A stretch of 64,000 bases of DNA from Thiemannella venezuelensis (GCF_014203605.1 NZ_JACHJJ010000012.1:1-64000); one strand, 5' to 3'; shown: positions 15,995 through 24,250, numbered from the stretch's first letter. A program made the numbers and translations. The notes: generated by a model from the sequence alone, not told the origin.

Positions 15995-17884
15995 ATGGAC
16001 CTCCGGTTCCGCGACGCCGAACCGTCGGCGGAGGAGCGGGCGGCGGTCGACGCCGTCCTCGGCCCTCCCCCGAGCGGCTGGGAGGGCGGCGCCCGCACCG
16101 AGGAGGACCTGCGGTTCGCCTCGGGCGGCCACGAGGCCCGCGACCGCCGCGATCTCCTGCTCCCCGCGCTGCACGCGGTCAACGACCGGATCGGGTGGAT
16201 CAGCCAGGGGGCGCTCGACTACGTCTGCCGCCGTCTGACCGTGCCGCCCGCCGAGGCGTACGGCGTGGCGACGTTCTACTCGTTGTTCTCCCTGAAGCCG
16301 CGCCCCACCCGGGTCCTGCACGTCTGCACCGACCTGGCCTGCCGGGCGCGCGGGGCGGAGGCCGTACGGCGCGGCGTGGCGGAGGCCCTGGGACCGCCCG
16401 GCGCGTCCTGGCGGCCCAGCCCCTGCCTCGGCCTGTGCGAGCGGGCCCCGGCAGCGCTCGCCCTGGAGGCGGGCGAGGTGCCGAAGGCCGCCGTGTACGG
16501 CCCGATGGCACCGGACCGGGAGGCGGCGGGGCGTCCCGGTCCGGGCGCGGCGGACGACGCCCCGGCCGGTCCTCCCGGCGTGGACCTCACCGAGCGGCCG
16601 GAGCCCCCGGCCGAGCACGCCGTGCCCCAGGCGGGCCGGGACGGGCTGGTCCTGCTGCGCCGGGTGGGGAGGGTCGATCCGGCGAGCCTCGACGACTACC
16701 GCGCCGAGGGCGGCTACGCGGCGCTGCGCCGGGCCTTCGCGCTCGGCCCGGCCGGGGTCGTCCGCGAGGTGCTCGACTCGGGCCTGGTCGGCCGGGGCGG
16801 GGCGGCGTTCCCCACCGGGCGCAAGTGGGAGGCGGCCGCCGGCCGGCCCGACCACCCCCACTACCTGGTCTGCAACGCCGACGAGAGCGAGCCCGGCACG
16901 TTCAAGGACCGCGTGATCATGGAGGGCGACCCGTACGCCCTGGTCGAGGCGATGACCATCGCGGGTTACGCGACCGGCTGCCACCGGGGCTACCTCTACA
17001 TCCGCGGCGAGTACCCCCGCGCCGTCCGCCGCATGTCCCACGCCATCGCCGCGGCCCGTTCGCGCGGCCTGCTCGGCGACGACGTCATGGGCCAGGGATA
17101 CGCCTTCGACATCGAGCTCCGGCGCGGCGCGGGCGCCTACATCTGCGGCGAGGAGACGGCGATCTTCAACTCGATCGAGGGCTACCGCGGCGAGCCGCGC
17201 AGCAAGCCGCCCTTCCCCGTGGAGAAGGGGCTGTTCGGCAAGCCGACGGTGGTCAACAACGTCGAGACCCTGGTCAACGTGCCGCCCATCCTGCTCGCCG
17301 GCGCCGGCGCCTACGCCGCGACCGGCACCGCGGGTTCGACCGGCCCCAAGCTCTTCTGCGTCTCGGGCGCCGTCGCCCGGCCGGGCGTCTACGAGGTGCC
17401 GTTCGGCGCCACCCTGCGCGACCTGCTCGGCCTGGCCGGAGGCACGACCGGGACGCTCCGGGCGGTGCTGCTGGGCGGGGCCGCGGGCGCCTTCGTCCGC
17501 CCCGGCGAGCTGGACGTGCCGCTCACCTTCGAGGGCACCCGCGCGATCGGGGCGACGCTGGGCTCGGGCGTGGTGCTCGCGCTCGACGAGAGCGTCGACC
17601 TGGCCGGGATCCTGCTCCGCATCGCCGGGTTCTTCCGCGACGAGTCGTGCGGGCAGTGCGTGCCCTGCCGGGTGGGCACCGTACGCCAGGAGGAGGCGCT
17701 GCACCGGCTCAGCCTCAGGCCCGCCCCGGGGGACGCCGCAGGCGACCTCGCGCTGCTGAGGGAGGTCGGCCAGGCCATGCGCGACGCCTCGATCTGCGGG
17801 CTCGGCCAGACCGCGTGGAACGCGGTCGAGTCCGCCATCGACCGCCTGGGCGTCTTCTCCCCCCGGGAAGGGTCGCCGGCATGA
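15995..17884 (+). CDS. Formate dehydrogenase diaphorase subunit, NuoE-NuoF fusion
   Basis: 629 residues. Residues about 45-165 are a thioredoxin-like 2Fe-2S domain (NuoE/FdsG type) with Cys111, Cys116, Cys144 and Cys148. From about 220 a NuoF/FdsB module follows: FMN loop GRGGAAFPTGRKW, NAD site GAGAYICGEETAIF, and the 4Fe-4S motif SCGQCVPCR plus ICGLGQT. A proline-rich linker joins the parts. It takes electrons from the catalytic chain and reduces NAD+. Starts four bases after fdhA. Not complex I: no other nuo genes are present and the partners are formate dehydrogenase parts. Confidence 0.9.
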   Translation: MDLRFRDAEPSAEERAAVDAVLGPPPSGWEGGARTEEDLRFASGGHEARDRRDLLLPALHAVNDRIGWISQGALDYVCRRLTVPPAEAYGVATFYSLFSLKPRPTRVLHVCTDLACRARGAEAVRRGVAEALGPPGASWRPSPCLGLCERAPAALALEAGEVPKAAVYGPMAPDREAAGRPGPGAADDAPAGPPGVDLTERPEPPAEHAVPQAGRDGLVLLRRVGRVDPASLDDYRAEGGYAALRRAFALGPAGVVREVLDSGLVGRGGAAFPTGRKWEAAAGRPDHPHYLVCNADESEPGTFKDRVIMEGDPYALVEAMTIAGYATGCHRGYLYIRGEYPRAVRRMSHAIAAARSRGLLGDDVMGQGYAFDIELRRGAGAYICGEETAIFNSIEGYRGEPRSKPPFPVEKGLFGKPTVVNNVETLVNVPPILLAGAGAYAATGTAGSTGPKLFCVSGAVARPGVYEVPFGATLRDLLGLAGGTTGTLRAVLLGGAAGAFVRPGELDVPLTFEGTRAIGATLGSGVVLALDESVDLAGILLRIAGFFRDESCGQCVPCRVGTVRQEEALHRLSLRPAPGDAAGDLALLREVGQAMRDASICGLGQTAWNAVESAIDRLGVFSPREGSPA

Positions 17885-18003
17885 CCGCCCCCGGAGGGAA
17901 CGCCGGCACGGCGGCCGCCGGGCGGATCCCCGGCGCGGCGGGCCGCTTCTCCGTCCCTCCCCGGCGCGGAGGCCGGGGGCCACACGCTGGAGGCAGCCGA
18001 TGA
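17881..18003 (+). CDS. Gap-bridging mini-ORF (40 aa)
   Basis: ATG 17881 overlaps the stop of the NuoEF gene (ATGA) and its own TGA overlaps the next start at 18000 (ATGA again). The peptide is Gly/Pro/Ala/Arg rich with no recognisable motif. It may serve only to carry ribosomes across the gap; high GC makes such frames fairly common by chance. Confidence 0.3.
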   Translation: MTAPGGNAGTAAAGRIPGAAGRFSVPPRRGGRGPHAGGSR

Positions 18004-18872
18004 GCGCCGTTCCCCTGCAGCCGCCCCGGCGGCTGATCGAGATGACCGTCGACGGACAGGAGGTCCGCGTACCCGAGGGGGCGACCGTCCTGGACGCCTG
18101 CGCCGCGGCGGGCAAGGACATCCCCACCCTCTGCCACGGCGACACCCTCACCCCCAAGAACGCCTGCCGGGTCTGCGTGGTGGAGGTCGAGGGCTCCCGC
18201 ACGCTCGCCCCCGCCTGCTCCCGCAGGGCCGAGCCGGGCATGGTGGTGGGCACCGCGACCGAGCGCGCCCGGCACAGCCGCAAGGTCGTCCTGGAGCTTC
18301 TGGCCTCCTCCACCGACCTGTCCACGACACCGCGCGCCGCCGAGTGGATCGGCGAGTACGGCGCGCGGCCGGACCGCTTCGGCCCGGAGGCGGCCACGGT
18401 CGCGCAGCCGCCCAAGGTCGACAACGACCTCTACGTGCGCGACTACGCCAAGTGCATCCTGTGCTACAAGTGCGTCGACGCCTGCGGGGAGCAGTGGCAG
18501 AACACCTTCGCCATCGCGGTCGCCGGGCGGGGCTTCGACGCGGTGATCTCCACCGAGCACGACGCCCCGCTGACCGACTCGGCGTGCGTCTACTGCGGCA
18601 ACTGCGTGGAGGTCTGCCCCACCGGGGCGCTGTCGTTCAAGAGTGAGTTCGACATGCGCGCGGCGGGCGAGTGGGACGAGCCGCGGCAGACGCAGACGAC
18701 GACGATCTGCAGCTACTGCGGGGTCGGCTGCAACCTGACCCTGCACGTGCAGGACAACCGGATCGTCAAGGTGAGCTCGCCGCACGACAACCCGGTCACC
18801 CGCGGCAACCTCTGCATCAAGGGCCGTTTCGGCTACCAGCACGTCCAGAACGTGGGGCCGTCCGATGGGTAG
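18000..18872 (+). CDS. Formate dehydrogenase Fe-S chain carrying the displaced N-terminal lobe of FdhA
   Basis: 290 residues. Order: plant-type 2Fe-2S domain (Cys45, 56, 59, 73); two 4Fe-4S ferredoxin clusters (Cys152/155/158/162 and Cys196/199/202/206); then residues 233-285 are the molybdopterin-oxidoreductase Fe4S4 domain with Cys237, Cys240, Cys244, Cys272 and Lys274, which in normal FdhA is fused to the catalytic chain. The His/Cys-ligated cluster segment usual after the 2Fe-2S domain lacks its cysteines here (LSTTPRAAEWIGEYG region). GGAGG lies six bases before ATG 18000. It bridges the Mo site and the diaphorase subunit. Confidence 0.88.
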   Translation: MSAVPLQPPRRLIEMTVDGQEVRVPEGATVLDACAAAGKDIPTLCHGDTLTPKNACRVCVVEVEGSRTLAPACSRRAEPGMVVGTATERARHSRKVVLELLASSTDLSTTPRAAEWIGEYGARPDRFGPEAATVAQPPKVDNDLYVRDYAKCILCYKCVDACGEQWQNTFAIAVAGRGFDAVISTEHDAPLTDSACVYCGNCVEVCPTGALSFKSEFDMRAAGEWDEPRQTQTTTICSYCGVGCNLTLHVQDNRIVKVSSPHDNPVTRGNLCIKGRFGYQHVQNVGPSDG

Positions 18873-18889
18873 CCGCGCGACGGGCGGCA

Positions 18890-18937
18890 GTGCGACGGGC
18901 AGGCCGTGCGATGGGTAGGCCGTGCGATGGGTAGGGT
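18890..18937. repeat. Three tandem 16-base units across the fdhD start
   Basis: Units at 18890, 18906 and 18922 read GTGCGAYGGGYAGGCC with two base changes in the first and an altered end in the third. Units two and three each contain ATGGGTAGG, but 16 is not a multiple of three, so only the last ATG (18927) opens the fdhD frame; a GTG at 18906 also does. Confidence 0.7.
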
Positions 18938-19757
18938 CACGGTCAGGCGCCGGGTCCTGCGGTTGCGGGACTCCACGGCCACCCGCAAGGTCGACGCGCT
19001 GGCCGCCGAGGAGCCGCTGGAGATCCGGCTCGGCGGCCGGCCGCTCACGGTCACGATGCGCACCCCCGGCGACGACTTCGACCTGGCCGCCGGGTTCCTC
19101 GTCGGCGAGGGGGTGATCTCCTCCGCGGAGGAGATCACCGCGATCCGCTACTGCGCGGGCGCGACCGCGGACGGCCGCAACACCTACAACGTGCTCGACG
19201 TCACCCTGGCCGCCGGGACCGCGCCGCCGCCCGCGTCGCTGGAGCGCAACTTCTACACGACCTCCTCCTGCGGGGTCTGCGGGAAGGCCTCCCTCGACGC
19301 GGTCCGCACGGTCGCCACGTGGCGGGTGGACGGCGACCCGGTCCGGGTGCCGGCCGAGGTGATCGCGGCCCTGCCCGACCGGCTCCGCGCGGCCCAGCGG
19401 GTGTTCGACCGGACCGGCGGCCTGCACGCCGCGGGCCTGTTCGCCCCGGACGGGACCCCGCTGTGCGTGCGGGAGGACGTGGGCCGCCACAACGCGGTGG
19501 ACAAGCTGGTGGGCTGGGCGGTGCGCGACGGCCGGCTGCCGCTGGCCTCCGGCGTGCTGATGGTCTCCGGGCGCGCCTCGTTCGAGCTCGTCCAGAAGGC
19601 GGTGATGGCCGGGATCCCGGTGCTCGCCGCCGTCTCGGCTCCCTCCTCGCTGGCCGTGGAGCTCGCCGCGGAGGCGGGCCTGACCCTCGCCGGGTTCGTC
19701 CGGGGCGCCTCGATGAACGTCTACAGCAGGGAGGACCGGATCGGCGCGGCCATCTAG
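18927..19757 (+). CDS. fdhD: FdhD sulfurtransferase for formate dehydrogenase maturation
   Basis: 276 residues. The paired cysteines Cys115 and Cys118 in SSCGVCGK are the sulfur-relay residues; other family marks are [30 protein letters not shown] and [12 protein letters not shown]. It passes sulfur to the Mo-bis-MGD cofactor before insertion into formate dehydrogenase and is essential for activity in studied systems. Start ATG 18927 (MGRVTVRRR); GTG 18906 would add seven residues. Last gene of the formate dehydrogenase operon, followed by a hairpin. Confidence 0.93.
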   Translation: MGRVTVRRRVLRLRDSTATRKVDALAAEEPLEIRLGGRPLTVTMRTPGDDFDLAAGFLVGEGVISSAEEITAIRYCAGATADGRNTYNVLDVTLAAGTAPPPASLERNFYTTSSCGVCGKASLDAVRTVATWRVDGDPVRVPAEVIAALPDRLRAAQRVFDRTGGLHAAGLFAPDGTPLCVREDVGRHNAVDKLVGWAVRDGRLPLASGVLMVSGRASFELVQKAVMAGIPVLAAVSAPSSLAVELAAEAGLTLAGFVRGASMNVYSREDRIGAAI

Positions 19758-19811
19758 CCCGTCTGGCGTGCGTCCGGGGACCCCGCCCGGGACCGCACCC
19801 GGCTTCCCTCG

Positions 19812-19835
19812 GAGGCGGGCGGATCGGCCCGCCTC
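19812..19835 (+). terminator. Hairpin after fdhD
   Basis: Nine-base arms GAGGCGGGC / GCCCGCCTC around GGATCG, with no U-run, as is usual in high-GC actinobacteria. It separates the formate dehydrogenase operon from the zinc operon. Confidence 0.55.
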
Positions 19836-19948
19836 TCCCTGAACGCCGGTGAGGGGACCGCGTCGCGGCGGCGACCGCGTCCCGGCACGGCGGCGGGGGA
19901 CCGGACGGCGAATCGCCCCCTCGCCTCCGGCCCCTCCGCAGCCGATTT

Positions 19949-19963
19949 TGACAACCATTTTCA
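19949..19963. promoter_or_regulatory. Zur box upstream of znuA
   Basis: TGACAACCATTTTCA; its complement TGAAAATGGTTGTCA resembles the actinobacterial Zur consensus. It lies 21 bases before the znuA start and so would overlap the promoter. The zur gene is the last of the same operon. Confidence 0.75.
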
Positions 19964-19983
19964 TCGGCGCGCATACTGGACGC

Positions 19984-20946
19984 ATGATGTCCGACTCCTC
20001 CCGACGTATCCGTATGCGCGTCACCGGTCTGCTCGCCGGAGCCACGCTTCTCACCGCCGCCGCCTGCGGCACCGGAGCTGAAGGCTCGGCCGCGTCCGGC
20101 GGCTCCGGGGGAGGCGCTCCGGAGATCGCCGCCGCCTTCTACCCGCTGCAGTGGCTGGCCGAGCGGGTGGGCGGGTCCGACGCCGCCGTCACCGGGCTGA
20201 CCAAGCCCGGCGTCGAGCCGCACGATCTGGAACTCTCACCGCAGACGGTCGCCGAGCTGGAGCAGACATCCCTGGTGGTCTACATCAAGGGCGTGCAGCC
20301 CGCCGTGGACGAGGCCGTCGAACAGCACGCCGCCGACCGGGGCTTCGACGCGGCCACCGCCGTCACCACCATCCCCGCCGGGGAGGGGCACGGGCACGAG
20401 GAGGAGGCGGGCGGGCACGGCGACGAGCACGGGGTCTCCTACGACCCGCACCTCTGGCTCGACCCGAGCCGCTTCGCCACCGTCGCGACCAGGCTCGGCG
20501 AGAAACTGGCCGCCGCCGACCCCGCCCACGCCCAGGGGTACAAGGACCGCGCCGCGCAGACCGCCGCGGACCTGACCGCCCTCGACAAGGAGCTGGCCGA
20601 GGGCCTGGCGAACTGCGCCTCCGACGCCATGGTCACCAGCCACGAGGCCTTCGGCTACCTGGCCGACCGCTACAAGCTCCACCAGATCGGCATCAGCGTC
20701 GACCCCGACACCGAGCCCTCCCCCGCGCGCCTGGCCGAAGTGTCCGAAGTGGCCAAGCGGGAAAAAGTGACTACGATTTTCACCGAGACCCTCGTCAGCC
20801 CGAAGGTCGCCGAGGTTCTCGCCCAGGAGGTCGGCGCCACGACGGCGGTTCTCGACCCGATCGAGAGCCGGCCCGCCACCGGCGACTACCTGTCGGCCAT
20901 GCGCCAGAACCTCACGACCCTCAAGGCGGCCCTGAGCTGCTCGTAA
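19984..20946 (+). CDS. znuA: Zinc ABC transporter substrate-binding lipoprotein
   Basis: About 320 residues. Basic start, hydrophobic stretch and lipobox LTAAAC give a secreted lipoprotein. Cluster A-1 metal-binding fold: FYPLQWLAERVGG, GVEPHDLELSP, a His/Glu/Asp-rich loop (GEGHGHEEEAGGHGDEHG) between the domains, DPHLWLDP, and TSHEAFGYLADRY. Captures zinc outside the membrane and passes it to ZnuBC. ATG 19984 or 19987 are equivalent; an ATG at 20014 is also possible. A Zur box precedes it. Confidence 0.92.
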   Translation: MMSDSSRRIRMRVTGLLAGATLLTAAACGTGAEGSAASGGSGGGAPEIAAAFYPLQWLAERVGGSDAAVTGLTKPGVEPHDLELSPQTVAELEQTSLVVYIKGVQPAVDEAVEQHAADRGFDAATAVTTIPAGEGHGHEEEAGGHGDEHGVSYDPHLWLDPSRFATVATRLGEKLAAADPAHAQGYKDRAAQTAADLTALDKELAEGLANCASDAMVTSHEAFGYLADRYKLHQIGISVDPDTEPSPARLAEVSEVAKREKVTTIFTETLVSPKVAEVLAQEVGATTAVLDPIESRPATGDYLSAMRQNLTTLKAALSCS

Positions 20947-20954
20947 AGGCACCT

Positions 20955-21734
20955 GTGACAGACAGAGAAGAAGCGTTCGCCATGCGCGGCGGCCAGGTCA
21001 GCCTGGACCGCCGCCCGGTGCTGCGCGGCATCGACCTGACCGTCCGCTCCGGCGAGGTGGTGGCCGTGCTCGGCGCGAACGGGTCGGGCAAGTCCACGCT
21101 CGTCCGCGCCCTGCTCGGCCTGATCCCCCTGTCCGGGGGCTCCACCCTCCTGTACGGCCGCCCGCCCGCGCGCTTCCGGGAGTGGTGGCGGATCGGCTAC
21201 GTTCCCCAGCGGCTCTCGGTGGGCGGCGGAGTGCCGGCCACCATCCGCGAGGTCGTCGCCTCCGGGCGGATCTCCCGGCAGAGCCGGTTCCGCCTGACCG
21301 GCGCGGCCGACGCCGCCGCGACCACCCGCGCCCTGGAGGCGGTCGGCCTGGCCGACCGCGCCGGGGACCCGGTCCAGGCGCTGTCCGGCGGGCAGCAGCA
21401 GCGGGTGCTGATCGCCCGCGCCCTGGCCGGCGAGCCCGACACCTTCGTCATGGACGAGCCGACCGCGGGCGTGGACGCCGCCAGCCAGCAGTTGCTGGCC
21501 GACACCCTGACCGGCCTCGTCGATCAGGGCAGGACGGTCGTCCTGGTCGCCCACGAACTCGGCCCGCTGGAGCCGCTGATCACCCGCGCCGTGGTCCTGC
21601 AGGACGGCTGCGTCTGCCACGACGGCCCCCCGCCCAAGGCGGTCGGCGCGCACGCGCTGCCCGGCCACGACCACGTGCACCCGCACGCCGAGGAGCGACC
21701 CGCGGGCACGCTCGACTGGAGACCCACCTCGTGA
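20955..21734 (+). CDS. znuC: Zinc ABC transporter ATPase
   Basis: 259 residues from GTG 20955. Walker A GANGSGKST, Q-loop VPQR, signature LSGGQQQR, Walker B TFVMDEPTAGVD and the switch histidine in VAHEL. The C-terminal tail is His-rich (PGHDHVHPHAEE), a possible metal-sensing or storage feature seen in some zinc importers. It lies eight bases after znuA and is separated from znuB by a 64-base gap bridged by a tiny frame. Confidence 0.92.
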   Translation: MTDREEAFAMRGGQVSLDRRPVLRGIDLTVRSGEVVAVLGANGSGKSTLVRALLGLIPLSGGSTLLYGRPPARFREWWRIGYVPQRLSVGGGVPATIREVVASGRISRQSRFRLTGAADAAATTRALEAVGLADRAGDPVQALSGGQQQRVLIARALAGEPDTFVMDEPTAGVDAASQQLLADTLTGLVDQGRTVVLVAHELGPLEPLITRAVVLQDGCVCHDGPPPKAVGAHALPGHDHVHPHAEERPAGTLDWRPTS

Positions 21735-21802
21735 CCGCCGACGCCAGGGGGGCCGCCCTCACCCCGCGCCCCCACCCGCCCGCCCCGGAGGCGGCCCCGT
21801 GA
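21731..21802 (+). CDS. Gap-bridging mini-ORF (23 aa) between znuC and znuB
   Basis: GTG 21731 overlaps the znuC stop (GTGA) and its TGA overlaps the znuB start (GTGA). Pro/Ala-rich peptide without motif. The same two-sided overlap design occurs at 17881-18003. It may be translational coupling or chance. Confidence 0.25.
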   Translation: MTADARGAALTPRPHPPAPEAAP

Positions 21803-22632
21803 TCGACCTGCTCCAGTACGACTTCATGCAGCGGGCGCTGGTCGCCGCGTTCCTCGTCGGCCTGGCCGCCCCGGCCATCGGCACCTTCATCGTCCAGCGC
21901 CGCCTGGCCCTGCTGGGCGACGGCATCGGGCACATCGCGCTGACCGGCGTGGCGCTCGGCTTCCTGACCGGCACCGCCCCCGTGCTGACCGCCGTGCTGG
22001 TCGCGGTGCTCGGCGCCGTCGCCATCGAGCTGGTCCGCGCGCGCGGCAGGACCAGCGGCGACGTGGCGCTCGCGCTGCTGTTCTACGGCGGCATCGCCGG
22101 CGGCGTGCTGCTCATCTCGCTCGCCCCCGGGGGGAGCAACGCCACCCTCATGTCCTACCTGTTCGGCTCGATCAGCAGCGTCACGGCCCAGGACGTCCTG
22201 GTGATCGCCCTGCTCGCGGTGGCCGTGCTCCTCGTGGTGACCGTCTTCGGCCGGGAGCTGTTCGTGCTCTGCCAGGACGAGGAGGTCGCCAGGGCGAGCG
22301 GTCTGCCGGTGCGCTTCCTCAGCCTGCTGATCGCGGTCACCGCCGCGCTGACCGTGGTCGTCGCCATGCGGGTGGTCGGGCTGCTGCTCGTCAGCGCCCT
22401 CATGGTCATCCCGGTGGCGACCGGCCAGCAGCTCACCCGGGGCTTCCGCAGTACGATACTCCTGGCCATGCTCTTCGGGACGGTCGCCACGGTGGGCGGC
22501 CTCACCTCGTCGTTCTACGTCGAGGCGCCGCCGGGCGCCCTCATCGTGCTCGTCGCGCTGGGAGGGTTCGCCCTGGCCCTCGGGCTCGGTAGATTCGTAC
22601 GCCGGAACCGACCCCAGGAGTCCCGTCAATGA
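21799..22632 (+). CDS. znuB: Zinc ABC transporter permease
   Basis: 277 residues with about eight hydrophobic segments, ABC-3 family (ZnuB/MntB). Typical segments are FLVGLAAPAIGTFIVQRRLALLGDGIGH and the coupling region RVVGLLLVSALMVIPVATG. GTG start at 21799. Its stop overlaps the zur start by four bases. Forms the membrane channel of the ZnuABC importer. Confidence 0.92.
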   Translation: MIDLLQYDFMQRALVAAFLVGLAAPAIGTFIVQRRLALLGDGIGHIALTGVALGFLTGTAPVLTAVLVAVLGAVAIELVRARGRTSGDVALALLFYGGIAGGVLLISLAPGGSNATLMSYLFGSISSVTAQDVLVIALLAVAVLLVVTVFGRELFVLCQDEEVARASGLPVRFLSLLIAVTAALTVVVAMRVVGLLLVSALMVIPVATGQQLTRGFRSTILLAMLFGTVATVGGLTSSFYVEAPPGALIVLVALGGFALALGLGRFVRRNRPQESRQ

Positions 22633-23015
22633 GCAACAGACGCGATGCCGTCCATGAGATCCTCCGCCAGAGCGAGGGCTTCCGCAGCGCGCAGGACGTC
22701 TACGCCGAGATGCGCGCCGAGGGCGCCAAGATCGGCCTGACCACGGTCTACCGGGCACTCCAGACGCTGGCCGACAACGGCCAGGTGGACGTGCTGCGCA
22801 CCGACGACGGCGAGTCGGTCTACCGGGCGTGCGCCAGCGTGCACCACCACCACCACCTGGTCTGCCGGCGGTGCGGCCGGACCGTGGAGGTGGCCGGGCC
22901 CGCGGTGGAGCGCTGGGCGGAGGCGGTCGGCACCGAGCACGGCTTCACCGAGATCACCCACACGGTCGAGGTGTTCGGCACCTGCTCGTCCTGCTCGGCG
23001 GCGAAGGCGGGCTGA
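22629..23015 (+). CDS. zur: Zinc uptake regulator, Fur family
   Basis: 128 residues. Winged helix with TTVYRALQTLADNGQVDVL, a histidine run HHHHHLVCRRCG, and the structural zinc cysteine pairs CRRC and CSSC. Represses zinc import when zinc is replete by binding the box at 19949. ATGA overlap with znuB puts regulator and transporter in one operon, giving feedback control. Confidence 0.92.
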   Translation: MSNRRDAVHEILRQSEGFRSAQDVYAEMRAEGAKIGLTTVYRALQTLADNGQVDVLRTDDGESVYRACASVHHHHHLVCRRCGRTVEVAGPAVERWAEAVGTEHGFTEITHTVEVFGTCSSCSAAKAG

Positions 23016-23198
23016 CCGGGCGGGAGCCGTACGGACGGCACGGACGCGGGCGGCGGGGATCGCAGACGGTGACGCGACCGATACGGCGATGTCCGGTCAC
23101 GGCAAACTCCCGCGGGGCTCTGGAGAGATACGCTTCCGGGACGACGCGTCACCGTACGCGCGCCGCCGCGCCCGCGACCGCATATAACAGGAGTCAAC

Positions 23199-23747
23199 AT
23201 GCCATTCGGACATGACATGGTGCACTCACTCGCCACCGCCGTCGACCTGGTCAACACCTCACCCGCCACCGGAGGGGAAGACGGGCTGGGCGACCTGGCG
23301 CAACTCTGCGAGTTCGTGCAGCGGTGGCAGGTGAGCGGCGTCGAGGACCTCGGCGCCGAGGACCTCGCACAGGTCCGCACCCTGCGCGAGGCCTTCCACA
23401 AGGTCTTCACCGCCCCGGACCAGGCCACCGCGGTCATCCGGCTGAACACCCTGCTGAGCCGGACCCGCATCACCCCGCGCCTGACCGAGCACGACGGCCA
23501 TCCCCTGCACGTGCACTACTTCGCCCCGGGAGCCTCCCTCGGCGAGCACCTGTCGGCCGATCTCGGCGTGGCCCTGGCCCACCTGCTCGTCGAGGGCGAG
23601 TGGGAGCGCCTGCGCACCTGCTCGGCGCCCGACTGCGAGCGCGTCTTCGTCGACGAGTCCCGCAACCGGTCGCGGGTCTACTGCGACAGCCGTACCTGCG
23701 GCAACCGCATGCACGTGGCCGCCTACCGCGCCCGCCGCCGCGCCTGA
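23199..23747 (+). CDS. ABATE / CGNR zinc-finger protein, putative transcription regulator
   Basis: 182 residues. N-terminal helical stress-related domain begins with the LVNTSPATGG region after DMVHSLATAVD; the C-terminal zinc finger is CSAPDCERVFVDESRNRSRVYC and ends with CGNRMHVAAYRARRR, the defining CGNR motif. AGGAG is well placed before ATG 23199. The family is frequent in actinobacteria and assumed to bind DNA. Nothing ties it to a specific target here; it lies between the zinc operon and a convergent cupin gene. Confidence 0.85.
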   Translation: MPFGHDMVHSLATAVDLVNTSPATGGEDGLGDLAQLCEFVQRWQVSGVEDLGAEDLAQVRTLREAFHKVFTAPDQATAVIRLNTLLSRTRITPRLTEHDGHPLHVHYFAPGASLGEHLSADLGVALAHLLVEGEWERLRTCSAPDCERVFVDESRNRSRVYCDSRTCGNRMHVAAYRARRRA

Positions 23748-23804
23748 GCCGGGCGGCGGGACCGGGCGGCCCGGCCCGTCAGGCGGCGGACCGGGGCGCT
23801 GCCG

Positions 23805-24164
23805 CTACTCCTTCGCCTTGGCGTAGTCCGCGGCGCCGCCCGAGAACTCGTAGATCACGACCTGCTCGTCGCCGATGACCCAGGCGTCGTGCCCGGCCGG
23901 GCAGACGAAGACCTCGCCGGGCCCCACCTCCGTCTCCGTGCCGTCGCCCATCCGGATGTGGAGCCGGCCCTGCATGACGAACGCGTTGTGGTCGACCTCG
24001 CACAAGTCCGTGCCGACGATCGGTTTGACCGACTCCGACCAGCGCCAGCCGGGCTCGAAGGTGGCGGCGCCGAAACTCAGCCCGGTCAGGTTGCACACCT
24101 CCAGGTGCCCCTTCGGGAAGTCCCGGCGCTCGTCCGGCTTGTCGATGCTCTTGACTTCGATCAT
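23805..24164 (-). CDS. Cupin-domain protein
   Basis: 119 residues, single cupin barrel. Motif 1 is degenerate (PIVGTDLCEVDHNAFVMQGRLHIRMGDG) and motif 2 is VGPGEVFVCPAGHDAWVIGDE. Few metal-binding histidines remain in the expected places, so the ligand or activity is unclear. Converges on the CGNR gene and lies downstream of uppS. Likely cytoplasmic; function unknown. Confidence 0.75.
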   Translation of the reverse strand: MIEVKSIDKPDERRDFPKGHLEVCNLTGLSFGAATFEPGWRWSESVKPIVGTDLCEVDHNAFVMQGRLHIRMGDGTETEVGPGEVFVCPAGHDAWVIGDEQVVIYEFSGGAADYAKAKE

Positions 24165-24250
24165 GACGTTCCCCCTTCGTCAGCTTCAGTGTCGCACCGG
24201 CACATGGCGGCCACAAGGCGGCGACCTGCGGCGAAGGCCGTCCGGGAGGG

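Noticed and set aside
15995-18872. NuoE/F/G-like domains read as part of respiratory complex I
   Set aside because: No other nuo genes are present; the Mo-lobe, catalytic chain and fdhD show these are formate dehydrogenase subunits.
19971-19983. GCATAC near znuA as another copy of the oxalate-region operator
   Set aside because: Only one half-site is present (GCATAC-T-GGACGC) and a Zur box is adjacent; it is more likely part of a -10 region.
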